Source: JAMLIA01 sp039810005
GTDB lineage: Bacteria > Chloroflexota > Chloroflexia > Thermomicrobiales > CFX8
DNA length: 56,494 nucleotides
Reading direction: 5' to 3'
NCBI GenBank assembly: GCA_039810005.1
Contig: JBDHWD010000007.1
Span: forward strand, 1 to 56,494
The position numbers and the translations under genes were made by a program. The notes under the pieces are model-generated. The model had not been told where the DNA came from. It ran no database searches and saw only the letters and a list, made by a program, of their open reading frames with translations. Shown here piece after piece: positions 35,286 to 45,584 of this stretch; the first letter of the stretch is position 1, and every line of letters starts with the position of its first letter.

Positions 35286-36799
35286 GCGATTGCACCATGT
35301 ACCGGGAGATGATCTCGAGCCTCATCGACGGCACGCTCGAGCGCGAGGATGCAGCGCGTCTTCGTTCGCACCTGGCGCAGTGCGAAGCCTGCCGAGAGCT
35401 TCTTGAGGAGTACCGCAGGATCGGCATCGCCGTCCGCACATTGCCGCCGGTCATGCCGCCAGTCGAGCTTACCGATCGGATCCTCGCTCAGACGGTCGAC
35501 GCAGGTCCGCGACGGCTCTACCTGATATCGAGCCGCATCCGCTATTCAGTGGCCGCCGTCGCCGCCGTCATCGTCGTTTTCATCGTCGCCGGATATCTCC
35601 TCATCGGTGGATACCAGCGCGGGATCACGCCGGAAGTCACGGCGTCGCGACCGACAGCTAACGAGACGTGGCCAACCAACAATCCGATTGAAATCACGTT
35701 CAACAAGGCGATGGATCATGCGTCAGTTCGCGCCGCGCTGGGCATTCAGCCGAGCGGCGAGGATCAGCGCCTGTCGCAAGCCTGGGACGGTAACACGCTC
35801 CGTATCGGTCTTGATCAGCCGCTCAAGCCGGGATCGACCTATATCGTGAAGATCACCGACGCGGCACAGGACCGATGGGGTAATCACCTGTCCGAGACAT
35901 ACACGCTGACGTTCAAGACAACGTCGAATATCGAGGCGTATCGCACGCCCACTCCGTCTACCTCGCCGACGCCATCGCCGACACCGTCTGCGTCGCCAAC
36001 TGCGCCGCAGCCGACTGCCACTGGCCTCGCTGTCATTCCGGCACAACCAACGCAGGCTCCGCCGCAGTCGACTCCATCCGGCGTCGCAACAACGCAGCCT
36101 GCCGCGCCGACTGCAACGACTGCCAATACTGAGACGGAGCGCGAACCCATCGCGGCACCATCCTCGACACCGACGGCTACGCCGCGTCCAAATGAACCGA
36201 CGTCAACACCGACAGCCACCGCGACGTCGACACCTGTGCCACCGACAGCCACGATTGCGCCATCGGCTACGCCTGTCCCGCCAACTCCGACCGCGACAGC
36301 GACGACTGTTCCGCCAACGGCGACAGCGACGACTCCTGCGACGATTTCGGTCACCGGCGCTATCGGCGATGTCTATTGGGCGAATGAGTCTGTCCAGCAA
36401 CGCCTGGGAGCCCCGCTCGGCGCGTCGTTCGGCACGGACGGCCTGCAACAGGACTTCCAGCAGGGCACGATGCTCTACCGAGCAGACCGTGGCGCGGCCT
36501 ATGTCCTGATTAACAACCAGCTCGTCTGGAGCACGTACTCAGTCACGCCCAACTCGGTGGGCGAACCAACGAGCGGTCCGGAAGACGGACTGTGGGTCCC
36601 AGGCGGACTTCTGGGCTCAGTCTGGAGCGCAAACGAGTCGGTCCAGTCCGATCTCGGTTACGCACTCTCGCAGCAGGCCGTTTCCTTCAATGCCACGGTA
36701 CAGATGTTCGAGCACGGCCTGGCCGTCGTCAGCCCGACTTCTGTTTACATCTTCTACGATGACGGCGGCTGGGAATTCTGGCCAGCGGGTACGAGCTAA
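35282..36799 (+). CDS. Membrane anti-sigma factor with zinc-finger, Big_5-like domain and extracellular tandem repeats
   Basis: 505 residues from GTG, overlapping the sigma gene by 4 bases. The cytoplasmic part has the anti-sigma zinc motif His30-x3-Cys34-x2-Cys37. One membrane helix spans about 88-110. Outside are a Big_5 (SbsA-like Ig) domain (about 120-220, ITFNKAMDHASV, KPGSTYIVKITDAAQDRWGN), a 130-residue Pro/Thr/Ser/Ala-rich stalk, and two tandem C-terminal modules (about 360-430 and 440-505) with GxVxxANESVQxxLGxAL and a Gly-x-Trp ending. The second module ends IYIFYDDGGWEFW. These modules look like a sensory or cell-wall-binding head; no name is assigned. The sigma factor is presumably freed when the extracellular part senses a signal. 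Confidence 0.85.
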   Translation: MSDCTMYREMISSLIDGTLEREDAARLRSHLAQCEACRELLEEYRRIGIAVRTLPPVMPPVELTDRILAQTVDAGPRRLYLISSRIRYSVAAVAAVIVVFIVAGYLLIGGYQRGITPEVTASRPTANETWPTNNPIEITFNKAMDHASVRAALGIQPSGEDQRLSQAWDGNTLRIGLDQPLKPGSTYIVKITDAAQDRWGNHLSETYTLTFKTTSNIEAYRTPTPSTSPTPSPTPSASPTAPQPTATGLAVIPAQPTQAPPQSTPSGVATTQPAAPTATTANTETEREPIAAPSSTPTATPRPNEPTSTPTATATSTPVPPTATIAPSATPVPPTPTATATTVPPTATATTPATISVTGAIGDVYWANESVQQRLGAPLGASFGTDGLQQDFQQGTMLYRADRGAAYVLINNQLVWSTYSVTPNSVGEPTSGPEDGLWVPGGLLGSVWSANESVQSDLGYALSQQAVSFNATVQMFEHGLAVVSPTSVYIFYDDGGWEFWPAGTS

Positions 36800-36830
36800 G
36801 TACGCAGCTACTCGAGGAATGCACTGAACG

Positions 36831-36866
36831 GAAAACACCGGCGAGCCAATCGCTCGCCGGTGCTTT
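36831..36866 (+). terminator. Terminator after the sigma/anti-sigma operon
   Basis: CACCGGCGAGC (36836-36846) and GCTCGCCGGTG (36852-36862) form an 11-bp stem with a 5-base loop, followed by CTTTC. The T-tract is short but position and stem are convincing. Confidence 0.7.
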
Positions 36867-37181
36867 CACCCTCCGGCGGACTCAGCATATTCGACTCGAC
36901 GACGGTTATCGGAACCGCCTACTGAAAGCCATCGTTCCAATTCGCGCGAATCAAGGGTCATAAGGGCACCTGTTTGGACTAGCTGCCGCAGGTGCAGACG
37001 GTGTGAGGATTTGCGACGGGCGTACTGCATACGCCCATCTTCGCCGCCCGGACACCACCGACGCGGCGCGACTGTGCCAGATGCCCTTTTGTCCTGCCTG
37101 GACGACCCAGCCAGTTAGCACGCCCGCACCGATCTTCTCAGCACCGACAATGACAGTAGAAACGGCTGCTGCGACTGCTCT
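36867..37181. other. Intergenic stretch with a palindromic repeat-like element
   Basis: About 315 bases between convergent genes with no credible gene. It contains GGGCGTA-CTGCA-TACGCCC (37018-37036), a perfect 7-bp inverted repeat with a 5-base centre. From general memory such GGGCGTA...TACGCCC units may recur in related genomes; only one copy was noticed here. A 70-codon ORF at 37003-37215 translates the palindrome and is not supported. Confidence 0.4.
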
Positions 37182-38126
37182 CTACAGCAGCAACAACACC
37201 GCGATCGTGTTGTAGACAGTGTGCGTTATGATCGCTGGCACAGTACCCATGTACTTGCGCTCCAGGCCAAAGATGATGCCCGAAGCGAACGCACCCACCG
37301 TGATGAGGCTTGGCCCGTACTGCTGGTGCAGCAGCGCGAAGATCAGCGCGGTAAACACGATGCCGAACTTCGGCTGTATCGCGCCGCGGAATAGTGTCTC
37401 TTCGCCGATGCCGGCGGCCAGGCCGAGCAGCAGCGCGCCCCAGACCGACTGCACCTGCGAGGTCATCGATTCCATGTTCTCGGTGATCTGCTCATGCAGA
37501 TCCGGCTGCAGCACCTGCACGAGGTACGACGACACGGCCGACACAATGAACGTCACGACAACAAGGCCGAGCGCGATCATGACCTGGCGTCGCGTCGGGA
37601 TCGCCAGCCCCAGTCGCTCGATCGCCTCCTTGCGCGTCCGGAAGAACCCGACGCCAACGAGCACGAACGCGAGCGCGACTTCGGTGATTCCGGTAACCGC
37701 CAGTGCGAGGTAGCTGATCGAGGATGTCTCGTCATTGCCAAACAGTGAGAATAGCGAGAGCACGCCGAGCGCGCTGAGCACGTACAGACCGATCGTTGCC
37801 GGCCATGATGTCGAGTCGAACGGGACGATCCTTGCCGTCATCTTGCGCAGTGATGGGACGAGCGTCAGCGCCGCAATGACGCCGATCAGCAGGGCAATGA
37901 ACGAGCTAGTCTCCGGCGAGTTTCCCTCGCGCCAATCACGAAATATGGACCCAAGGCCAAACAGGAACAGGAAAAAGCCAAACGCGCCGAAGACGATGTA
38001 AAGGCCCATCGTCAGCGCTCGATTACCGGCCGAGCGGTGAACCCAGAGGCTGAAAAACGCGCCGACACCGACGAGCAATACTGCGGATGCGACCGCCGAT
38101 AGCGCCTCGGTTACCCCACTGCTCAA
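37182..38126 (-). CDS. CPBP family intramembrane metalloprotease
   Basis: 314 residues, about eight membrane helices. The CAAX protease/bacteriocin-processing (Abi) motifs are present in order near the C terminus: GIGEETLFRGAIQPKFG (EExxxR), ALLHQQYGP (His) and ITHTVYNTIAVLLLL (HxxxN). Members cleave within or near membranes; substrate unknown. The start is TTG at 38126 with GGAG 7 bases upstream, and a TATACT -10 on the minus strand lies at 38167-38162. It is divergent from parB. Confidence 0.87.
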   Translation of the reverse strand: MSSGVTEALSAVASAVLLVGVGAFFSLWVHRSAGNRALTMGLYIVFGAFGFFLFLFGLGSIFRDWREGNSPETSSFIALLIGVIAALTLVPSLRKMTARIVPFDSTSWPATIGLYVLSALGVLSLFSLFGNDETSSISYLALAVTGITEVALAFVLVGVGFFRTRKEAIERLGLAIPTRRQVMIALGLVVVTFIVSAVSSYLVQVLQPDLHEQITENMESMTSQVQSVWGALLLGLAAGIGEETLFRGAIQPKFGIVFTALIFALLHQQYGPSLITVGAFASGIIFGLERKYMGTVPAIITHTVYNTIAVLLLL

Positions 38127-38225
38127 CTGTTCACTCCGTTCTCAGCCAGTACCAGCGGTGAAGTATAGCCCTCAATCCGCCGATTGTGATTCCCTGCACG
38201 AAAACCGCGCTCCACTCCACCCGGG

Positions 38226-38231
38226 TATACT
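38226..38231 (+). promoter_or_regulatory. TATACT -10 element before parB
   Basis: TATACT in the context CCGGGTATACTCGACG, 20 bases before the parB ATG. No clear -35. The GGGTATACTC context is shared with the glycosyltransferase start region. Confidence 0.4.
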
Positions 38232-38251
38232 CGACGGGACGCGGGAGGGAG

Positions 38252-39139
38252 ATGCGCAGGGTGACGACGCGACGCGGCGGACTCGGTCGCGGACTGGAAT
38301 CACTGATTCCAGGAATCGGTCAGGACGACGCCACAGGTGGCGCGATAACGGTGGATGTCGGGACGCTTGAGCCAAACCCGGTTCAGCCACGCGTGCGCTG
38401 GGATCCTGAGCAGCTGGAGTCGCTGGCAGCATCGATTCGCGAGCACGGCATCATCCAGCCGATCGTCGTCACACGCGCGACCGGTGGTAGCACGCCGTAT
38501 CAGATCGTCGCCGGTGAGCGCCGCTGGCGGGCGGCCCAGATGGCCGGCTTGCGCTCGGTACCGGTGATCGTCCGCGAAGCGACTCCCGCCCAACTGCTGG
38601 AGTTGGCGCTGGTTGAGAATGTGCAACGCGCCGACCTGAATCCGATTGAAGAAGCGCTCGCCTATCGGCAGCTCACCACCGAGTTCGGCCTGACTCAATC
38701 TGCCGTCGCCGAGCGTGTCGGCAAGAGCCGGCCGGCGATTGCGAACTCCATCCGGCTGCTGTCGGCCCCCGAATCGATCCAGGAGGCGGTCGCCAACGAG
38801 GAGATCTCGGCTGGGCATGCGAAGGCACTGCTCGGTATCGACGACCCCCTGACACTCGAGCACCTGCTGCGGCAGGTCATCAGCGGCGACCTGAGCGTCC
38901 GCGAGACCGAGCGGCTCGTCCAACGTTCGGCCGACGCGCCACGCCGGACTCGTGTGGCCGGGACGCAGTCGGCCGATCCAGCAGTTAGCGCCGTCGAATC
39001 AAGCTTGCGTCGCGCGCTCGGCACCCGCGTCGAGCTGGCCCGCCGCGGCGAGACCGGGCGGATCGTTATCAGCTTCAACTCGGATGAAGAGCTGAACTCA
39101 ATTCTCGAGCGCATTATCGGCGTCGAAGAAGAGCTCTAG
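38252..39139 (+). CDS. parB: Chromosome partitioning protein ParB
   Basis: 295 residues. CTPase DNA clamp that loads at parS sites and helps segregate chromosomes. N-terminal RRGGLGRGLESLIPG, box I region DPEQLESLAASIREHGIIQPIVV, box II AGERRWRAAQMAGL and the ENVQRADLNPIEEALAYRQL motif, then the helix-turn-helix SAVAERVGKSRPAIANSIRLL and a C-terminal dimer domain. ATG 38252 follows GGAGGGAG. No parA is adjacent and no 16-bp parS palindrome of the usual GTTTCACGTGAAAC type was noticed. It ends 7 bases before the convergent glyS end. Confidence 0.94.
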   Translation: MRRVTTRRGGLGRGLESLIPGIGQDDATGGAITVDVGTLEPNPVQPRVRWDPEQLESLAASIREHGIIQPIVVTRATGGSTPYQIVAGERRWRAAQMAGLRSVPVIVREATPAQLLELALVENVQRADLNPIEEALAYRQLTTEFGLTQSAVAERVGKSRPAIANSIRLLSAPESIQEAVANEEISAGHAKALLGIDDPLTLEHLLRQVISGDLSVRETERLVQRSADAPRRTRVAGTQSADPAVSAVESSLRRALGTRVELARRGETGRIVISFNSDEELNSILERIIGVEEEL

Positions 39140-39146
39140 GCCAGCA

Positions 39147-40556
<1,410 letters not shown>

Positions 40557-40593
40557 GTCGCGTCAATCTCCCTCTACATCAACGATCTACTTC

Positions 40594-40627
40594 GGAATGA
40601 AAACGGGCGAGACCCGCGTCTCACCCG
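40594..40627 (-). terminator. Rho-independent terminator after the Xer recombinase gene
   Basis: A 10-bp stem (40604-40613 with 40618-40627) with one G-U pair on the minus strand, a 4-base loop, and the minus-strand tail TTTTCATTCC. It separates the recombinase from glyS. Confidence 0.8.
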
Positions 40628-40657
40628 CGTAGCTTTGGAACCTGCGCCACAAGCGGC

Positions 40658-41590
40658 TCAGGCCGGAGCCCTCTCGCCATCCGCGTCTGCGGATTCCGGA
40701 GCCTTGTCGGACGCTTGCTGTCCGCTTGTCCCGTTGGCCAGGTCAGACGCTACCTGCTGATACACCTGTGTTGTCGAGATGCTGACGTGCCCCAGCATAC
40801 GCTGGACATCGCCGAGGTCGCGCCCGCGCGTCAGTTGATGCGCTGCGAAGGAGTGCCGCAACGTGTGCGGGGTGATGTCGTCGATACCGACGCGATGCGC
40901 GTACTGCTTCAGGATCAGCCAGAAGCCCTGCCGGGTCAGCCGCGTGCCGCGCTGGTTGAGAAACAGCGCCGATTGCTCGGTACCTCGACAGATCTGCGGG
41001 CGCGCTTCCGTCACATATGTGCGGGTAGTCTCAACGACAGCCCCCGGCAGATCAATCTCTCGCCGTCGATTCTGCTTGCCGGTGCAACGGACGCTGCCAC
41101 TCGCCAGATCCACATCGTCGACATCGAGGCTGACGAGCTCCGAAACACGCATCCCGCTCGCGTAGAGCATCTGCATCATCGCGAGATCGCGCTGCGCCTC
41201 CGGCGTGCATTGCTTGGCCGGTTCAGCCAGCAGGGCCTGCACGTCCTCCTCCGGAAGCGCCTTTGGCGCGAACTTCTCGACACGCGGAGTCGCCAACGAC
41301 TCCGACGGGTCGGCGCGCAGCTCGCCGCTGCGCACGAGATATCCGAAGAACGACTTCACCGCCGCTGTCTTGCGCGCGACCGTCGAGGCGGCGTATTCGC
41401 GCTCCCGAAGCTCCAGCGCGTACGACGTCAGATTCGACGGCTGCACTTCCGGCCATGACGTCAGCGACAGGCGCTCTTCCAGATACCGGACGAACTGACC
41501 GAGGTCGTTCCGATAGGCGGAGACGGTATTCGCCGAGAACTCATTCTCGTCCTCGAGTGCGCTCAAAAAGCGCCCGATACTATCCCGCAT
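40658..41590 (-). CDS. Tyrosine recombinase of the XerC/XerD type
   Basis: 310 residues. Resolves chromosome dimers at dif sites with a partner recombinase, or acts alone in some phyla. The N-terminal SAM-like DNA-binding domain (about 5-95) precedes the catalytic domain with Arg148, Lys172, His242 and Arg245 (HTLRH), His268 (GHVS) and nucleophile Tyr277, a complete set. ATG 41590 has GGAGG 8-9 bases upstream. No phage or integron features flank it, and length and motifs fit the housekeeping enzyme. Whether it is XerC-like or XerD-like is not settled. Confidence 0.92.
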   Translation of the reverse strand: MRDSIGRFLSALEDENEFSANTVSAYRNDLGQFVRYLEERLSLTSWPEVQPSNLTSYALELREREYAASTVARKTAAVKSFFGYLVRSGELRADPSESLATPRVEKFAPKALPEEDVQALLAEPAKQCTPEAQRDLAMMQMLYASGMRVSELVSLDVDDVDLASGSVRCTGKQNRRREIDLPGAVVETTRTYVTEARPQICRGTEQSALFLNQRGTRLTRQGFWLILKQYAHRVGIDDITPHTLRHSFAAHQLTRGRDLGDVQRMLGHVSISTTQVYQQVASDLANGTSGQQASDKAPESADADGERAPA

Positions 41591-41665
41591 GAGTATTTCC
41601 TCCCGAGTGATCACCCCGCGCACGACTCCCATACGAGATCAAAATCTCCGCGCGCTCCCGGCCCG

Positions 41666-42778
41666 TTATGCGAGAAGGCTGTCGATCGATGCGGACTGCA
41701 TGCTGAATGCCTCTGCGACAGCCTGATACGTTACCTGACCACGATAGATATTGACACCCCTTGCGAGGGCTGGATCCTTACGAATCGCATCCAGACCGTG
41801 ATCCGCCAATCGCAGTCCATACGGCAGAGTCGCATTTGAAAGCGCAATCGTGCTCGTTCGTGGCACTGCTCCGGGCATGTTCGTCACGCAGTAGTGAACC
41901 ACACCATCTACGACAAACGTCGGATCGCTGTGACTGGTCGGGCTTGCGGTCGCGATGCAGCCGCCCTGATCGATCGCGACATCGACGACGACGGACCCGT
42001 CGGTCATCGACGCGATCATCTCCGGCGTGACCAGCTTCGGTGCGCGAGCGCCGGTGATAAGCACTGCGCCAATGACGAGGTCGGCGTTCGCAACCGCTTC
42101 GGCGAGTGCTGAATGCGTCGATGCAATGGTCGTAATGCGGCCATGCAGAATCTGATCGAGATAGCGCAGGCGGTCGAGAGACACATCCAGAATTGTCACG
42201 TTCGCACCCATACCAAGCGCTACCTGGGCGGCGTTCGTCCCGACGACTCCGCCACCGACGATGACGACATCGGCTGGTCGCACGCCCGGCACGCCACCAA
42301 TGAGTACGCCGCGACCGCCGTTAACCTTCTCCAGGTAATACGCGCCGATGTGAACCGCCATGCGCCCGGCAACTTCGCTCATTGGCGTCAATAGTGGCAG
42401 GGAATGATTGGGCAGCTCGACCGTCTCGTAGGCAATTGCAATAACGCCGCGGTCGACGAGTGCCTGTGTCAGCGCCTTCTCGGCGGCAAGGTGCAGATAT
42501 GTATAGAGAATTTGTCCATCGCGAAGTAGCGCGTACTCAGATGAGATTGGCTCTTTCACCTTCACGACCATGTCAGCGCGATCGAAAACTTCGTCGTGCG
42601 AAGCGACGAGCTCCGCGCCGGCCGCAGCGTACTGGTCGTCGCTGAAGCCGCTGCCTGCTCCAGCAGCCGCCTCCACAATGACCTGATGGCCGCGAGAGCG
42701 GTACTCGTGGACTCCAGCCGGTGTGGTGGATACCCGGTTCTCGTTATCTTTGATTTCTTTCGGGATGCCAATGATCAT
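41666..42778 (-). CDS. ald: Alanine dehydrogenase
   Basis: 370 residues. NAD-dependent interconversion of L-alanine with pyruvate and ammonia. Features: MIIGIPKEIKDNENRVSTTPAG start, the catalytic region DMVVKVKEPISSEYALLRDGQILYTYLHLA, and the NAD-binding IVGGGVVGTNAAQVALGMGANVTILD, with the late VVDVAIDQGGCIATASPTSHSDPTFVVDGVVHYCVTNMPGAVP. ATG 42778 has GGAAGGGG about 9 bases upstream; the 33-codon extension above it is rejected. The promoter element TGCTAGAAT lies at 42887-42895. Confidence 0.95.
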   Translation of the reverse strand: MIIGIPKEIKDNENRVSTTPAGVHEYRSRGHQVIVEAAAGAGSGFSDDQYAAAGAELVASHDEVFDRADMVVKVKEPISSEYALLRDGQILYTYLHLAAEKALTQALVDRGVIAIAYETVELPNHSLPLLTPMSEVAGRMAVHIGAYYLEKVNGGRGVLIGGVPGVRPADVVIVGGGVVGTNAAQVALGMGANVTILDVSLDRLRYLDQILHGRITTIASTHSALAEAVANADLVIGAVLITGARAPKLVTPEMIASMTDGSVVVDVAIDQGGCIATASPTSHSDPTFVVDGVVHYCVTNMPGAVPRTSTIALSNATLPYGLRLADHGLDAIRKDPALARGVNIYRGQVTYQAVAEAFSMQSASIDSLLA

Positions 42779-42886
42779 CTGGACCGGCCCCTTCCGCGTC
42801 AATGACCGGGCCGGTGCGTAACGCCATCGCGGCGCTTCCGGGTGGCCCGGGTTCGCCTCGTTCATTCGGTGATCCACAACCGCGTG

Positions 42887-42895
42887 ATTCTAGCA
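42887..42895 (-). promoter_or_regulatory. Extended -10 element of ald
   Basis: TGCTAGAAT on the minus strand, about 110 bases before the ald ATG. The -35 is weak, fitting an extended -10 promoter. Confidence 0.5.
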
Positions 42896-42947
42896 TAGCC
42901 CGAATGCCGTTCTGCTTATTTCGCGCACCGTGCGTATCCGAATTTCA

Positions 42948-42976
42948 TTGCGCCTGCTTGTCAGTGACGGTACGAT
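42948..42976 (+). promoter_or_regulatory. Candidate rseP promoter
   Basis: TTGCGC (42948-42953), 17 bases, TACGAT (42971-42976). It is 60 bases before the rseP ATG and divergent from the ald promoter. Confidence 0.4.
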
Positions 42977-43036
42977 TTTCGTGATGCGTTCGCCGATCTC
43001 CTGGAATCGGACGGCGCTCCTCGACAATATAGAGAG

Positions 43037-44371
43037 ATGGCCGTGTCCTTCCTGAATGCCCTTTGGATCATTCCGATTCTCGGTGTCCTGATCTTTGTCC
43101 ACGAACTTGGACATTTTGTGATGGCACGCCGGGCCGGTGTTCGTGTCGAAGAGTTCGGTTTCGGGCTCCCACCGCGCATCTGGGGCACCAAGCGCGGCGA
43201 CACAATCTATTCGATCAATCTGCTCCCCATCGGCGGCTTCGTCCGCGTGCTCGGCGAGGATGGCAAGTCCAACGCCGTCGACAGCATGCAATCGAAAACT
43301 GCCGGCCAGCGCGCCAAGTTCCTGGCAGCCGGCTCAGCAATGAACTTGCTGACGGCGATTGTCCTGCTCGCCGTGCTGATCGGTGGACAAGGCAAAAGCA
43401 GCGACAACGTCTACGTCGTCGATGTCGCCAACGACTCCCCGGCCCAGCAGGCGGGCTGGCAGAGCGGTGACCGCTTCGTCGAGATCTCCGGTGAGACGAT
43501 TCATGATGCGAACGATGTCTCGCGCCTGACTGCCGACAACGCCGGAAAGCCCACGACAGTCGTACTCGACCGCGCCGGAGAGGCAGTATCCACAACAATC
43601 ACGCCGCGCACCGACCCGCCGGCTGGGCAGGGCCGCACCGGAATTACACTTAGCTCGGCGCCGGTGGCCACGCTCCGGGTCGAGGACGTGCCGGAAGATA
43701 GCGTCGCTGCAACCATGGGGCTGCAGGCGGGTGATGAGATCATCGCGACTAACGGGCAGCCGGTGACGGACTACCTCGCCTACGCACTCTTCCTGCGCGA
43801 TAACCAGGGCGAAACCGTCGACTTGCTGGTGATGCGCAACGGCGCGGAAGTCACGCTGACAGGCACACTGCCGACTGATCTCCCGCTCGACCGCGAGCCA
43901 CTCGGCGCGGACCTGACCCAGCATCTCGTCTTTGAGCGCGTCGGCCTTCTGCAACTGCCGATGGAGACCGCGCGGACGTTTGCGTCAACCCTTCAGCAGA
44001 TGGGCTCCGGACTGATGAGCCTTGTTCGGGGTGACACATCGCTGGCGGATGTCGCCGGACCGATCGGTATGGGCCAGCTCACCTCGGAGGTTATCAGCCG
44101 CAGCGCTACGCCACTCTGGGTGACGCTGACGAACCTGACGATCATTCTGTCGCTAAATCTGGCGATCCTTAATCTCTTGCCGTTGCCTGCGCTCGACGGA
44201 GGGCGTCTACTATTCGTACTGATTGAAGTGCTGCGCGGTGGAAAGCGAGTATCGCCGGAGAAGGAAGGCGTCGTTCACTTCGTTGGATTGATGATCCTGC
44301 TGACGGCGATGTTCCTGATCGCGTTTGTTGACATCAACCGTATTTTTAGCGGCGCGTCATTCCTGGAGTAG
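43037..44371 (+). CDS. rseP: RIP metalloprotease RseP/site-2 protease family
   Basis: 444 residues. Zinc protease that cuts substrates inside the membrane. The zinc motif HELGH sits in the first helix (about residues 22-26), and the third ligand region is ILNLLPLPALDGGRLLF near the C terminus. Two PDZ domains lie between (about 115-190 and 205-290). Four membrane helices are predicted. The gene can be a partner of a membrane anti-sigma factor, such as the one at 35282, but there is no direct evidence here. dxr, a common neighbour in other phyla, is absent, but ispG, the later enzyme of the same pathway, follows 85 bases downstream. Confidence 0.92.
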   Translation: MAVSFLNALWIIPILGVLIFVHELGHFVMARRAGVRVEEFGFGLPPRIWGTKRGDTIYSINLLPIGGFVRVLGEDGKSNAVDSMQSKTAGQRAKFLAAGSAMNLLTAIVLLAVLIGGQGKSSDNVYVVDVANDSPAQQAGWQSGDRFVEISGETIHDANDVSRLTADNAGKPTTVVLDRAGEAVSTTITPRTDPPAGQGRTGITLSSAPVATLRVEDVPEDSVAATMGLQAGDEIIATNGQPVTDYLAYALFLRDNQGETVDLLVMRNGAEVTLTGTLPTDLPLDREPLGADLTQHLVFERVGLLQLPMETARTFASTLQQMGSGLMSLVRGDTSLADVAGPIGMGQLTSEVISRSATPLWVTLTNLTIILSLNLAILNLLPLPALDGGRLLFVLIEVLRGGKRVSPEKEGVVHFVGLMILLTAMFLIAFVDINRIFSGASFLE

Positions 44372-44456
44372 TGACCGCACCGCAAACGAACTATTGACAG
44401 CGATCGAACAGGGGCGGCAGGCGCCGCGCAGATCGCTTCGGCCCAGGAGGTATGGA

Positions 44457-45578
44457 GTGACAGTGCTTGCTCCTCGCCGGATTACCCGGCCAGTTCAGGT
44501 TGGCAACGTTCGCATCGGCGGCGGAGCACCCGTCGTTGTCCAGTCGATGGCGACGGCAGACACCCGCGATCCACAGGCCACGCTGCGGCAGATCAACGAG
44601 CTCGCTGAAGCGGGCTGCGAGATCGTCCGCATTGCCGTGCCCGACCGTAAGGCCGCCGCAGCACTGCCGGACATCGTGCCGTACTCGCCGGTGCCGCTGA
44701 TTGCGGACATCCACTTCGAGCACACGCTGGCACTCAAGGCGATCGAGGCCGGGATCCATGGCTTGCGCCTCAACCCCGGCAACATCCGCAAGCATGACGA
44801 TGTTGTTGAGGTCGTCGAACGCGCCAAGGAGCGCCGCATCCCGATTCGCATCGGCGTTAACTTCGGCTCGGTGCCGCCAATGACTGAAGAGTTCGTCGAT
44901 GAGATGGCGGCCCAGAACGCCACCCAGACCGAGCTGCGCGCAGAACATATGGTGCGCACCGGACTGGGTCACATTAGAATCCTTGAGGAGCTCGACTACC
45001 ACGAGATCAAGGTCTCGCTGAAGGCGTTCGAGGTGCCGGTCATGCTGGAGGCGTACCGCCGCATGGCTAAGCGCGTGCCCTACCCATTCCACCTCGGCGT
45101 CACCGAAGCCGGCACACCGAAGGCTGGCAGCGTCCGCTCAGCCGTCGGCATCGGCACGCTCCTGGCGATGGGTATCGGCGACACGATCCGCGTCTCGCTG
45201 ACCACCGATCCGGTCGAAGAGGTCTTCGTCGCCTACGAGATTCTGAAGAGCCTGGAGCTGCGTCAGCACGGCGCAACGATGATCGCTTGCCCGACCTGCG
45301 GTCGTGTCGAGGTCGATCTCTTCAAGCTCGCCAACGAGGTTGACGAATTCATCGCGACAATCAAGGAGCCGATCCGCGTCGCGGTCATGGGCTGCGTTGT
45401 CAACGGCCCCGGCGAAGCGCGTGATGCCGATGTCGGCGTGGCTGCTGGGCGCGGCAAGGGCGTCATCTTCCGCAAGGGCCAGATTCATAAGACCGTCAAG
45501 GAAGACGAGATCGTCGAAGCACTCAAGGATGAGATTCGACAGATCGTCGCCGAGCGTCAGGCAGCGGGAGTCTCCTGA
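44457..45578 (+). CDS. ispG: 4-hydroxy-3-methylbut-2-enyl diphosphate synthase (GcpE)
   Basis: 373 residues. Iron-sulfur enzyme of the MEP isoprenoid pathway, converting ME-cPP to HMBPP. N-terminal TIM barrel with PVVVQSMATADTRD, LIADIHFEHTLAL and LRLNPGNIR; the cluster Cys residues are in IACPTCGR (two) and VAVMGCVVNGPGEARDADVG (one), followed by the conserved Glu. The start is GTG at 44457, 6 bases after AGGAGG; the 44-codon extension overlapping rseP is rejected. It probably shares the rseP transcript and feeds the polyprenyl synthase elsewhere in the window. It converges on a histidine kinase with a 6-base gap. Confidence 0.95.
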   Translation: MTVLAPRRITRPVQVGNVRIGGGAPVVVQSMATADTRDPQATLRQINELAEAGCEIVRIAVPDRKAAAALPDIVPYSPVPLIADIHFEHTLALKAIEAGIHGLRLNPGNIRKHDDVVEVVERAKERRIPIRIGVNFGSVPPMTEEFVDEMAAQNATQTELRAEHMVRTGLGHIRILEELDYHEIKVSLKAFEVPVMLEAYRRMAKRVPYPFHLGVTEAGTPKAGSVRSAVGIGTLLAMGIGDTIRVSLTTDPVEEVFVAYEILKSLELRQHGATMIACPTCGRVEVDLFKLANEVDEFIATIKEPIRVAVMGCVVNGPGEARDADVGVAAGRGKGVIFRKGQIHKTVKEDEIVEALKDEIRQIVAERQAAGVS

Positions 45579-45584
45579 TCCGCC

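Noticed and set aside
37003..37215. 70-codon ORF in the intergenic gap
   Set aside because: It translates the palindrome at 37018-37036 and low-complexity sequence; no SD, no family.
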